DNA of 64,000 nt from Aphodovivens avicola (GTDB lineage Bacteria > Actinomycetota > Coriobacteriia > Coriobacteriales > Eggerthellaceae), in assembly GCA_018712515.1 (NCBI GenBank), contig DVGW01000003.1, forward strand, positions 62,001 through 126,000. The letters run 5' to 3'. Numbering within the stretch: position 1 is the first letter of the stretch; each line of letters opens with the position of its first letter. Shown piece by piece: positions 16,989-25,127 of this stretch. Both the position numbers and the translations under genes were made by a program. The notes beneath the pieces were generated by a model. That model did not search any database. It saw only the letters and a program-made list of their open reading frames with translations, and was not told where the DNA came from.

Positions 16989-19184
16989 GTGAGCAGAGAC
17001 TTCGGCAACGATTCGCGCGACTTCGGCCGCGACGGGCGCCGGGCGGGCGGCTACGCGAAAGGCCCGCGCAACAACGGCGGGAACCGCGGACGCGGCGGAA
17101 AGCCCTTCGGCGAGCGCCGGGGCGGCAAATACGACGACCGCCGCGACGGCAAGCCGTATGGCGAGCGCGACCGCAAGCCCTACGGCAAGGACCGCGACGG
17201 CGATCGCGGCGGAAAGCGCTTCGACGGTGGATCTCGCGACCACGGCTTCAACGCGCGCGGCGACCGCGGCGGCAAGCCTTTCGGAGATCGCGGACCGCGC
17301 GGCGGCAAGCCCTTCGGCGAGCGCCGTTTCAACGACGCGCCGCGCGAGCGCCTGCATGTCGATCGCGGAGGCCACGACGGCAAGCGCGGTTTCGGAAGGG
17401 ACGTGCAGCGCGGCCCGCAGCAGGGTGACAGCGAGCTGCTGAAAAGCACGCTCGAGCGCATCGCCGGCAAGGGCTTCGCCGCTTACCGCGATCTGGAGGG
17501 AACCTACGCCTTCGACGGCTACGAGCTGACCATCGGCCACGTTCAGCGCGATCCCTTCGCGCCGCCTTCGAAGATCACCGTCACCGTGCCCCAGGACATG
17601 GCCGGATTCGACGAGGGCCTCTACTCCGCCCCGCACCGCCGCATCGCGTTGGAGGACCATGTCCTGCGCGCGTTCGGCCAGGAGCTCGCGAAGAACGCGT
17701 TCGATTTCGCCGACTTCATCAAGGGCGGCGCCTTCAGCGTCAGCCGCCCCGGACCCGAGGTGATCGAGCGCTCCGCCTGCTCGATCGACGGCGAAGGCGT
17801 CGCCATGCGCTTCGAGGCGACGTTCCCCGCGCGCGAGCGCTCCATCGCCACGCGCGAGTTCGAGGAGATGTTCTTCACCGCGCTGCCGCGCATCGTCCGC
17901 GATTCGCTGCTCGCCGTGAGCTATCCCGAAGGCGAGCTCCAGGCGGTCGTCGACCTCGCCGACGACCAGCAGGCCATCCGCAACGAGCTCGGCAAGCGCG
18001 ATCTGGTCGCCTTCATCGCCGACGGCGCCATCCTGCCGCGCGAGACGGGCATCTCCCAGCGCCCAATGGCCGACGCCAAGCCCTTCAGCTCGCCCGAGTC
18101 GCTGCGCGTCACGATCGAGACGCCCCATGCGGGCAGCCTCGCCGGCATGGGCATACCCGCTGGCGTCACCCTGATCGTCGGCGGCGGGTACCACGGCAAG
18201 TCCACGCTGCTGAAAGCGATCCAGGACGGCGTGTACAACCATGTCGCCGGAGACGGCCGCGAGTTCGTGATCTGCGACGCCACCGCGACCAAGCTGCGCG
18301 CCGAGGACGGCCGCAGCGTGCGCGGCACCGACATCTCGCTGTTCATCAACAACCTGCCCAGCGGCATCCCCACCGACAGCTTCTGGACCGAGGACGCCAG
18401 CGGATCCACGTCGCAAGCCGCCTCCACCGCCGAGGCGCTCGAAGCGCGCTGCCGCCTGTTCCTCATCGACGAGGACACTTCGGCCACCAACTTCATGGTG
18501 CGCGAGCCTCTGATGCAGGCCGTCATCGCACCCGAGGGCGAGCCCATCACGCCGTTCGTCGAGCGCCTGCGCGACCTGTACGAGAAGGCCGGCGTCTCCA
18601 CCATCATCGTCGCGGGCTCCTCGGGCGCGTTCTTCAACGTGGCCGACACGATCATCCGCATGAACGAGTACGAGCCCGAAGACATCGGCGAGCTCGTCCG
18701 AAAGGCCTGCCGCGAGCAGGGCGCCGTCGCGGTTCCGCGCGCGAAGGGCTTCGCACGCCCCAACGCGGACCGCGTCATCGTCTCCCCGCAGCACCCGCTC
18801 GTCGTGAAAACGTCCGCCGACGCCCGCAAGGCCGACAAGGAGCGCCGCGAGGGCAACGCCCCCAAGGGCCCGGAGCGCCTGCGCACCAAGGTGCTCGGCG
18901 GCGTGGACATCCGCGTCGGATCGGTCGGCTCCGACATGCGCTTCGTCGAGCAGATGATCGACGCCGAGCAGGCGAAGACGCTGTCGCTGATCGTAAAGGA
19001 ATGCATGGAGCGCGACCTGCTCTCGCGTCTGAGCGTGCACGAGGTCGTCGACACGATCTGGGGCGAGCTGGCCGAGAAGGGCTTCGAAGCCGTGAGCGGC
19101 ACCCGCGCGCTCGAATGCGGCATGGCGATGCCCCGTCGCGAGGAGATCTTCGCCTGCATCAACAGGCTGCGCCCGCGCGACTAG
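16989..19184 (+). CDS. ABC-class ATPase (COG3044) with Arg/Gly-rich N-terminal tail
   Basis: A 731-residue protein. The first ~145 residues are a low-complexity, strongly basic region with repeated GGKPFGxR and GDRGG units, resembling RGG-box RNA-binding tails. The rest matches the predicted ABC-class ATPase family (COG3044): IPAGVTLIVGGGYHGKSTLL contains the Walker A, followed by RGTDISLFINNLP, an ABC-signature-like SGSTSQAA, Walker B LFLIDEDTSATNFM and an H-loop region. Family function is unknown. The start is a GTG at 16989 after a GAGGAG site; an ATG 36 bp upstream has a poorer one. It is divergent from priA and followed by a strong terminator. The tail suggests action on RNA or nucleoprotein, but this is inference. 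Confidence 0.88.
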   Translation: MSRDFGNDSRDFGRDGRRAGGYAKGPRNNGGNRGRGGKPFGERRGGKYDDRRDGKPYGERDRKPYGKDRDGDRGGKRFDGGSRDHGFNARGDRGGKPFGDRGPRGGKPFGERRFNDAPRERLHVDRGGHDGKRGFGRDVQRGPQQGDSELLKSTLERIAGKGFAAYRDLEGTYAFDGYELTIGHVQRDPFAPPSKITVTVPQDMAGFDEGLYSAPHRRIALEDHVLRAFGQELAKNAFDFADFIKGGAFSVSRPGPEVIERSACSIDGEGVAMRFEATFPARERSIATREFEEMFFTALPRIVRDSLLAVSYPEGELQAVVDLADDQQAIRNELGKRDLVAFIADGAILPRETGISQRPMADAKPFSSPESLRVTIETPHAGSLAGMGIPAGVTLIVGGGYHGKSTLLKAIQDGVYNHVAGDGREFVICDATATKLRAEDGRSVRGTDISLFINNLPSGIPTDSFWTEDASGSTSQAASTAEALEARCRLFLIDEDTSATNFMVREPLMQAVIAPEGEPITPFVERLRDLYEKAGVSTIIVAGSSGAFFNVADTIIRMNEYEPEDIGELVRKACREQGAVAVPRAKGFARPNADRVIVSPQHPLVVKTSADARKADKERREGNAPKGPERLRTKVLGGVDIRVGSVGSDMRFVEQMIDAEQAKTLSLIVKECMERDLLSRLSVHEVVDTIWGELAEKGFEAVSGTRALECGMAMPRREEIFACINRLRPRD

Positions 19185-19208
19185 CGCCTATCGCGCCATC
19201 ATTGCCTT

Positions 19209-19248
19209 CGAGGCTCCAATCCCCTTCCCGGGGCGGATTGGAGCCTCG
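19209..19248 (+). terminator. Terminator of the COG3044 ATPase gene
   Basis: CGAGGCTCCAATCC pairs with GGATTGGAGCCTCG across a 12-nt loop (14-bp perfect stem), followed by ATTCGTTTT. It starts 25 bp after the stop. Confidence 0.85.
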
Positions 19249-19451
19249 ATTCGTTTTCGCCGCAATCCAGGTATTTTAGGGCAAAAAGCGTGTCCGACTT
19301 CAGGGGAATCGACGCCGGCGTCCGTTCACGTTGCGCTGCCGCGCGGCTGCGACATTTGCATTCGGCGGCGAAGCCGCGCCAGCAGCGACGAGTGCGCGCG
19401 CATGGCTGCTCGAACGCGATTACCGCCTCGCTGGTCCAATAATCGCGCGTT

Positions 19452-19587
19452 TTGCATAGATGGAACCGTCTTGAGCGGCCTAATCCAGGAGACGGCCAGC
19501 AATCTCCTGTTTGGCAGGGTCTGTTTGCCCAGGTCGGTTCAGCCTATCGACCCAGCGTAATCCCGCGGGCGGTTTCCTTCTATGCAA
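19452..19587. ncRNA. Candidate structured RNA or multi-hairpin element
   Basis: A closing stem TTGCATAGATGGAACCG (19452-19468) pairs with CGGTTTCCTTCTATGCAA near 19570-19587. It encloses three successive hairpins: CAGGAG...CTCCTG (19486-19509), GGCA...TGCC (19513-19529) and GGTCG...CGACC (19532-19552). This is a four-way multibranch fold on either strand. No recognisable gene lies in 19185-19922 (about 740 bp between convergent genes). The rest of it holds the terminator at 19209, a CGCGATTA...TAATCGCG hairpin near 19410-19447 and another inverted repeat at 19830. The closing stem does not match tmRNA, RNase P RNA, SRP RNA or a riboswitch I know. It could also be a non-autonomous mobile element. 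Confidence 0.4.
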
Positions 19588-19829
19588 TATCCCCCAAAAG
19601 TGGACTGACGTGCCCGAATCCTGGGTCGGGAAGTCGGGGAGGAGGCATGTACGCTTCGAATGGCTGGGATGCGGCGGCAAAGGAGTCCATTGCGACAGTG
19701 CGCGCTGCGACTGGATCGTCCTATGCCAGGGGAGTGGAATGGTGAAGTGCTGCGCCAACGGATCGACGTAGGGGCGCGCAACCCCTCACCGAAGCGGCAG
19801 CGTAAAGAAAGCCGGGGTTACAGGACAAA

Positions 19830-19876
19830 GCGCCGAATTTCATTCATCGTTCTTAAATCAGGACGAAATCCGGCGC
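19830..19876. terminator. Inverted repeat downstream of metK
   Basis: GCGCCGAATTTC (19830-19841) pairs with GAAATCCGGCGC (19865-19876), one mismatch, across 23 nt. It follows the metK stop by about 45 bp on the minus strand. It may act in both directions between the convergent transcripts. A second short repeat CAGTCA...TGACTG lies right at the metK stop. Confidence 0.45.
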
Positions 19877-19922
19877 TTGCGACCATTCAGTCAGTTACGG
19901 GAAAAACTCAGTGACTGTTCAG

Positions 19923-21191
19923 CTACTCCAAACCGCAAGCCTTGCGCAGGGCCTCGGCGCGGTCGGTGCGCTCCCACGTGAACTCGGGCAGCTCGCGGCC
20001 GAAGTGGCCGTAGGCGGCCGTCTTGCGGTAAATCGGACGGCGCAGGTCGAGCGCGTCGATGATGGCGCCCGGACGCAGGTCGAACACCTCGTTGATCGCC
20101 ATCTCGATATCCGCCTCGGGAACCTTTGCCGTGCCGAACGTGTCCACCATCAGGGACACCGGCTGGGCCACCCCGATGGCGTAGGCGATCTGAACCTCGC
20201 AGCGGCTGGCGAGGCCGGCGGCGACCACGTTCTTGGCCACCCAGCGCATCGCGTAGGCGGCGGAGCGGTCGACCTTGGTGCAGTCCTTGCCGCTGAAAGC
20301 GCCGCCACCGTGACGGCCCATGCCGCCGTAGGTGTCGACGATGATCTTGCGCCCGGTCACGCCGCAATCGCCCATGGGGCCGCCGATGACGAAACGCCCC
20401 GTCGGGTTGATGTGGATGATCGCCGTCTCGGAAAGCTCGATGCCCTCGTCCTGCAGAACCGGCATCACGACGTTGTCGATGATGCCCTTGCGGATCGTCG
20501 CGTTGTCGACGTCGTCAGCATGCTGAGACGAGACGACGACCTTCTCGACGTTGACGGGCTTGCCGTCGACGTAGCGAACCGTCACCTGCGTCTTGCCGTC
20601 GGGACGCAAAAACGGCAGCGTGCCGTCCTTGCGGACCTGCGCTAGGCGCTCGGACATGCGCTGCGCCAAGTAGATCGGCATCGGCATGAGGGTCTTGGTC
20701 TCATCGCACGCGTAGCCGAACATCATGCCCTGGTCGCCCGCACCGATCTTCTCGTAGGGATCCTCGGACGCGGCGGCCTGCTTGGTCTCCCACGATTCGT
20801 CAACGCCCATGGCGATGTCGGGGCTCTGCTCGTGAATGGCGTTGAGGACGCCGCAAGTGTTGCCGTCGTAGCCGTACTTGGCACGGTCGTAGCCGATGCC
20901 CGTGATGACGTCGCGCACGATGGACTGGACGTCCACCCACGCCTGCGTGCGGATCTCGCCCGCGACGATGGCCAGGCCGGTGGTCACCATCGTCTCGCAC
21001 GCGCAACGGACCTTCGTCACGTCGGCGGGCTGGCCGTCGGGCGCGACATAGCCCTCGTTCTGAAGCTGGATCTCCTTCTCGAGGATCGCGTCCAGGATGG
21101 CGTCCGAGATCTGGTCGCAGATCTTATCGGGATGGCCCTCGGTGACGGATTCGGACGTGAAAAGATAGGTGTTGTGCTGTTCTGTGGCCAT
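19923..21191 (-). CDS. metK: S-adenosylmethionine synthetase
   Basis: Makes SAM from methionine and ATP. The 422-residue product has the ATP-binding SESVTEGHPDKICDQISD at the N-terminus, the hexapeptide GAGDQG, the P-loop-like GGGAFSGKDCTKVDRSAAY and the C-terminal EFTWE. It is slightly longer than E. coli MetK (384) through insertions such as NEGYVAPDGQPAD. The ATG follows a strong AAGGAGGAG site that overlaps the end of a SAM riboswitch, so the product should repress its own translation. It has its own promoter and is a single-gene unit. Confidence 0.97.
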   Translation of the reverse strand: MATEQHNTYLFTSESVTEGHPDKICDQISDAILDAILEKEIQLQNEGYVAPDGQPADVTKVRCACETMVTTGLAIVAGEIRTQAWVDVQSIVRDVITGIGYDRAKYGYDGNTCGVLNAIHEQSPDIAMGVDESWETKQAAASEDPYEKIGAGDQGMMFGYACDETKTLMPMPIYLAQRMSERLAQVRKDGTLPFLRPDGKTQVTVRYVDGKPVNVEKVVVSSQHADDVDNATIRKGIIDNVVMPVLQDEGIELSETAIIHINPTGRFVIGGPMGDCGVTGRKIIVDTYGGMGRHGGGAFSGKDCTKVDRSAAYAMRWVAKNVVAAGLASRCEVQIAYAIGVAQPVSLMVDTFGTAKVPEADIEMAINEVFDLRPGAIIDALDLRRPIYRKTAAYGHFGRELPEFTWERTDRAEALRKACGLE

Positions 21192-21196
21192 GAAGC

Positions 21197-21340
21197 TCCT
21201 CCTTCATCGCTGTCGGCCGTACCACCTTAAGACGCGTGGCGCGCGGCGCGGAACGTCCCGCCGATCCGCCGCCCGGGATCGCGTCCCAGGTTGGTGTCGG
21301 GATCGCAGAGCCAACTCTCTCCCCCGACTCTTGATAAACG
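21197..21340 (-). promoter_or_regulatory. SAM riboswitch (SAM-I clan) in the metK leader
   Basis: On the minus strand the leader reads TATCAAGAG, then GGGGGAGAGAGTTGGCTC, TGCGATCCCGACACCAACC, a GC-rich variable stem, and near the end AAGGTGGTACGGCC before GCGATGAAGGAGGAG. These correspond to the P1/P2 kink-turn strand, the SAM-binding core and the AAGGTGC-type strand of the SAM-I family. The P1 3' strand (GATGAAGG) overlaps the Shine-Dalgarno AAGGAGGAG of metK, and no terminator follows. Control is therefore probably translational: SAM closes P1 and hides the ribosome site. The exact subclass (SAM-I or SAM-I/IV) is not settled. Confidence 0.8.
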
Positions 21341-21382
21341 GATATGTCTTCTGCAAACCGCAGGGGATTTGCAAACGTTGCG

Positions 21383-21411
21383 ATAGTACCCTTACGCCCG
21401 GATAAAGGCAA
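21383..21411 (-). promoter_or_regulatory. metK promoter
   Basis: On the minus strand TTGCCT (21406-21411), a 17-bp spacer and TACTAT (21383-21388), about 40 bp before the riboswitch. A GCAAA...TTTGC hairpin lies between promoter and aptamer. Confidence 0.65.
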
Positions 21412-21487
21412 GACGCAACCGCTGGACATCGACCATCAACTACAGAATCGTCGATTCCGTAGAAGCACCGAAGGTCGAATCGTACAA

Positions 21488-21561
21488 ATGAGAAAAAGGG
21501 ACAGTCACTTTTTCTCATTCCGCCCCTTAAATGAGAAAAAGTGACTGTCCCTTTTTCTCAT
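21488..21561. repeat. REPIN-like paired palindrome, copy A
   Basis: A 31-bp unit ATGAGAAAAAGGGACAGTCA... (21488-21518) and its exact reverse complement (21531-21561) are separated by 12 bp. Each unit is itself palindromic (ATGAGAAAAAG...CTTTTTCTCAT). It lies between the metK leader and the end of the symporter gene, 12 bp past that stop codon, and could double as its terminator. Confidence 0.85.
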
Positions 21562-21573
21562 TCCTGCGGGAGG

Positions 21574-22998
21574 CTAGGCCATCCCCAGCCAGATTTGGAA
21601 CTTGGGGATGTAGCCCATGACGAAGATGATCACCATGAGGACCGGGATGCCGTACTTGATCCACGCATACGCCCACGACGCGAACCTGACGCCTTTGCCC
21701 TGGTCGGCCTCGGCGAGGAAGTTCTTCCAGCCCCAGCCGTAGCGGCTCGTGCAGAAGATCACGTAGAACAGGCCGCCGAGCGGCAGCACGTTGTTGGAAA
21801 CGATGAAGTCCTCGAGGCTCTGGATGTCGCCGATGCCGGGGACCTGGAAGCCCGACCACAGGTTGAATCCCAGGATGCACGGCACGGACAGGACGATGAT
21901 CAGCACGCCGCTGATCAGCACGGAGCGAATGCGCGTGATCCCCCACTCGTCCATCGCGAACGCGATGATGTTCTCGAACACGCCGATGACGGTGGACAGC
22001 GCGGCAAACACCATGAAGATGAAGAACAGCGCGCCCCAGAGCTGTCCCAGCCACATCTGGTTGAACACGCCGGGAAGCGTGACAAACACCAGGTTGGGGC
22101 CGGAATCGGGGCTCACGCCCAGCGCGAAGCACGCGGGGAAGATCACAAGGCCCGCCAGCAGCGACACCATCGTCGACAAGCCGGCGACGCTGGCGGCCTC
22201 GCCCGTGAGGCGACGGTCGCGGTCGATGTAGCTGCCGAAGATGGCCATGCCCGACGCGCCGATGGAAAGCGTGAAGAACGCCTGGCCCATCGCCGCGTAC
22301 ACCGCGTCGCCGAACCCGTTCTCGATCATCTTCCCGAAGTCGGGCATCAGGTAGAACTTCAGACCCTCCCCCGCACCGGGCAGCAGCACCGAGTTGATGG
22401 CAAGGATGATGATCGCGACGAACAGCGCCGCCATCATGACCTTGGTGATGCGCTCGACGCCCTTCTGCAGTCCCATGCCGCAGATGGCGAAGCCCACCAC
22501 GCAGATGAGCGTCATCCAACCGAACATCTGGAGCGGGTCGGCCTGCAGCGCGGAGAAGACGCCGGCGACCTCTTCGGACCCCAGGCCGTTGAACTCGCCC
22601 GCGGCGGTCTTGAACGCGTAGGCCACCATCCAGCCGGCGACGGTCGTGTAGAACATCATCAAGATGATGTTGCCCGCCAGAGCGAACCACTTGTAGTAAT
22701 GCCATTTGGTGCCCTTGGGCTCCAGGATGTTGAAGCTGCGCGCGCAGCTCTTCTGGCTCGCACGGCCCACGGCGAATTCCATCACCAGGATCGGAAGACC
22801 CAAGATGACGAGGAAGAGCAGGTAGAGCAGCACGAACGCCGCACCGCCGTACTCGCCGGTGACGTAGGGGAAGCGCCAGACGTTTCCCAATCCGATGGCG
22901 CATCCGGCGGAGATGAGGATGAAGCCGATGCGCGTGGCGAACTTCTCGCGCGGCTGACCCGCCTGGGCGGTCGCGGGTGCGGTGTTGTTATCGTTCAA
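21574..22998 (-). CDS. Neurotransmitter:sodium symporter family (LeuT-fold) transporter
   Basis: A 474-residue, 11-12 helix membrane protein of the NSS family, which imports amino acids or related compounds with Na+. The family signature is clear in TM1 (GCAIGLGNVWRFPYVTGEYG, the unwound substrate/Na+ site), as is the TM6-8 region (QAFFTLSIGASGMAIFGSYI). The substrate cannot be read from sequence. I set the start at TTG 22996-22998 (LNDNNTAP) because GAGGGAG lies at the right distance; no ATG is better placed. A REPIN lies immediately upstream in its 5' region and another just after its stop, so this gene is bracketed by repeats. Confidence 0.9.
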   Translation of the reverse strand: MNDNNTAPATAQAGQPREKFATRIGFILISAGCAIGLGNVWRFPYVTGEYGGAAFVLLYLLFLVILGLPILVMEFAVGRASQKSCARSFNILEPKGTKWHYYKWFALAGNIILMMFYTTVAGWMVAYAFKTAAGEFNGLGSEEVAGVFSALQADPLQMFGWMTLICVVGFAICGMGLQKGVERITKVMMAALFVAIIILAINSVLLPGAGEGLKFYLMPDFGKMIENGFGDAVYAAMGQAFFTLSIGASGMAIFGSYIDRDRRLTGEAASVAGLSTMVSLLAGLVIFPACFALGVSPDSGPNLVFVTLPGVFNQMWLGQLWGALFFIFMVFAALSTVIGVFENIIAFAMDEWGITRIRSVLISGVLIIVLSVPCILGFNLWSGFQVPGIGDIQSLEDFIVSNNVLPLGGLFYVIFCTSRYGWGWKNFLAEADQGKGVRFASWAYAWIKYGIPVLMVIIFVMGYIPKFQIWLGMA

Positions 22999-23011
22999 GG
23001 AAGTCTCCCTC

Positions 23012-23085
23012 GATGAGAAAAAGGGACGGAAGCGTTTTCTCGTTTTTGCGATAATGAGAAAAAACACCCGTCCCTTTTTCTCATC
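23012..23085. repeat. REPIN-like paired palindrome, copy B
   Basis: GATGAGAAAAAGGGACGG...TTTTCTC (from 23012) and an inverted partner ending CGTCCCTTTTTCTCATC (to about 23085). The outer arms match copy A but the centres have diverged. It lies 14 bp upstream of the symporter start codon, inside its 5' untranslated region. Confidence 0.8.
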
Positions 23086-23170
23086 ACGCGCGTCTGGCGG
23101 GCAGCCGCCGACGCAAGGTGACATTATAGGCCAGCCGCACGCGAAAGAAACCCCCCGAGAAACCCGGCCA

Positions 23171-24898
23171 TCACGCTTCGACCGCGTTGAGTTCCTTCGC
23201 CAAGCGTGCGATGGGCTTGCGGCGGCCCTCCACCCCGAGTGCCTCGAGCACGCTCTCGCAGCCCGCCTCGTCCATCTCGCAGGCGATGCGCAGCTCGAAC
23301 TTCGCACGTGACGCTCCTGTGTAGAACAGCAGCCCCGGCGCGGGCATGTACGGCAACGCCGGCTCCTCCCACAACGTCGGATCAACGTCGATGAGGACGA
23401 CCGCCTCGGCCTCAAGCCCTTTGAACTTGCGGCACGAATGCACGGGGACCTTCGTTCTCTTCCAGCAGAGGCGGTCTTTTCTCGCAAAGCAATCGGCGAA
23501 GCGCGAAGCGTGCTCGGTTTTGCAAGTCAGCACCACGATGTCGCTGATCCCGCACGACCTGAGCGAAGCGATCTCTCGATCGACGAACGCCTCCAGCTCC
23601 TTCACGGACGACGAGGCGCACAGCAGCGGATCGTCGCCGTCCGTCGCTCCGAGGCGCGTTACGACCTTCTCATCACCGCCCAAAGCACGCAACGAGCATG
23701 TCGCGATGTTGTTCGTATTGCGGCAGTTGACATAAAGCGTGAGCTTGCAATCGAGGTCGTCGATAAGCGAGGGAAGCGACGAGCCCTGCACAATCTGACG
23801 TCTGTCGTAGAAAAGGTAGAACGTGCCGGTATCGCGCGCCATCACGATGTCGTGGAGCAGCGGCAGAATGCCCGCGTCTTCGATCGCGCTCAAGCCGAAG
23901 TCCTGCGCCTCGTCGACGACGACGTGATCGAACGGGAAGTCGTCGCGATCGGCGAATTCGAGCAGGCGCTCCCCCAGCCGTTGGTAATCGGCTTCACGCG
24001 TGTCGCAGAGATAGCAGGCGAAACCCGCAGCCGTGAAGACGGAGATGCGCTCCCAATCGGCAAGACGGTCCTTGAGCTCGTTTTTCAAGAGCGCGTTGTA
24101 GCAGAGGAACAGCACACGGCCGCCGGATTGCGCCGCAAGCTTGGCGCGCTCGACAGCGATGAGGGTCTTTCCCGTGCCCGCGGCCCCGTTGATGGCGGCG
24201 GAACGTTGGAACTCCAGGTAGTTGAGCACGCGCACCTGCGAATCGAGCATCCGCGCGAACGCGATGTCGTCGAGGTCGTAGCGCAGCCGCCTCGTGGGGA
24301 CGATCGAGAACGCAGGGCAGAGGACCTTGTCCAGAACCAGCCGCGCCTCGGCCTCGTCGAGCACGCCGTCGACGGATCCCACCTCGAGGGAGAGGATGCT
24401 GCGGATCTTCGGCTCGGAATCGCGCAGATCGTCCAAACCGAACGTCAGGCCATAGGAGGCATCCGGCGGATAATCGAGGGAGCGCAGCGCGGCATCGTCC
24501 AGGGAGTGAAACCAGACGGCGCTCAGAATCTTGCAGGAGGCGAGCAACGAGCCGAGCCCGACCTCGTCGAAGCGCTGGAGGAGACGCCGGGCGATATTGC
24601 GCGCCTGAGCGTAGGGGCCGCCTTTGGCCATCTCGTGACCATCACCGTAGAGCCACGCTCCATCCGCATAGGACACCTGGCCCGCCTTGGCCTCGATGCA
24701 GAGGATCCCGAGCGCGGGATTGAACACGATGAAATCGGCTTCGTTCTCAAGATAGCGATCCTGCGCGGTCGAAACGAGGGTGCAGGAATGGATCACCAGA
24801 TAGTCGTCGGGCAGCGTGGCAAGCGCCTCGTAGATGAGATTCTCGCGGCTGGCGGGAACGAACTCCCGCGGCCCCATAGGCGGAATCATCCTGGCCAT
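23171..24898 (-). CDS. NERD nuclease-domain / SF1 helicase protein
   Basis: A 575-residue protein. The N-terminal NERD (nuclease-related) domain shows the PD-(D/E)xK-like set D55, E69 and K71 (in EADFIVFN and CIEAKAG). An SF1 (UvrD/Rep-like) helicase follows: Walker A GAAGTGKTLIAVE, DEAQD box (VVVDEAQDF), a motif III-like YDRRQIVQG and a C-terminal motif near FKGLEAEAVVL. A late motif (FYTGASRAK) matches the VAxTRA-type motif VI region. The start is the ATG at 24896-24898 after GAAGGAGG. NERD-helicases are of uncertain role; some nuclease-helicase fusions are phage-defence proteins. It is a single gene next to Fic and small-peptide genes. Confidence 0.88.
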   Translation of the reverse strand: MARMIPPMGPREFVPASRENLIYEALATLPDDYLVIHSCTLVSTAQDRYLENEADFIVFNPALGILCIEAKAGQVSYADGAWLYGDGHEMAKGGPYAQARNIARRLLQRFDEVGLGSLLASCKILSAVWFHSLDDAALRSLDYPPDASYGLTFGLDDLRDSEPKIRSILSLEVGSVDGVLDEAEARLVLDKVLCPAFSIVPTRRLRYDLDDIAFARMLDSQVRVLNYLEFQRSAAINGAAGTGKTLIAVERAKLAAQSGGRVLFLCYNALLKNELKDRLADWERISVFTAAGFACYLCDTREADYQRLGERLLEFADRDDFPFDHVVVDEAQDFGLSAIEDAGILPLLHDIVMARDTGTFYLFYDRRQIVQGSSLPSLIDDLDCKLTLYVNCRNTNNIATCSLRALGGDEKVVTRLGATDGDDPLLCASSSVKELEAFVDREIASLRSCGISDIVVLTCKTEHASRFADCFARKDRLCWKRTKVPVHSCRKFKGLEAEAVVLIDVDPTLWEEPALPYMPAPGLLFYTGASRAKFELRIACEMDEAGCESVLEALGVEGRRKPIARLAKELNAVEA

Positions 24899-25083
24899 AA
24901 GAGGCCTCCTTCCCCGACGCAGCGAATCGAACCTCCTAATTCTACTAGATAACGGCAAGCAACCCGTCCAGCAGACGCCCTACAGGGAACCTTCCAGCCC
25001 TCTTGAGCCACAATACGAACGCATGCATGACGGCAACAGAGGAATACCGTGCGTGACGGAATTATGCTCGCGGAAGGGTCGGG

Positions 25084-25089
25084 TATAAT
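25084..25089 (+). promoter_or_regulatory. Candidate fic promoter -10 box
   Basis: TATAAT 38 bp before the Fic start codon; no good -35 hexamer is visible. Confidence 0.45.
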
Positions 25090-25127
25090 CAAGCCACATC
25101 AGCGTTGACCGCATCATTGGAGATCCT

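Noticed and set aside
19452..19587. tmRNA, RNase P RNA, 6S RNA or SRP RNA
   Set aside because: None of the conserved core sequences of these RNAs is present.
23171..24898. Type I or III restriction subunit
   Set aside because: The NERD and SF1 helicase layout fits, but no methyltransferase or specificity subunit is adjacent.
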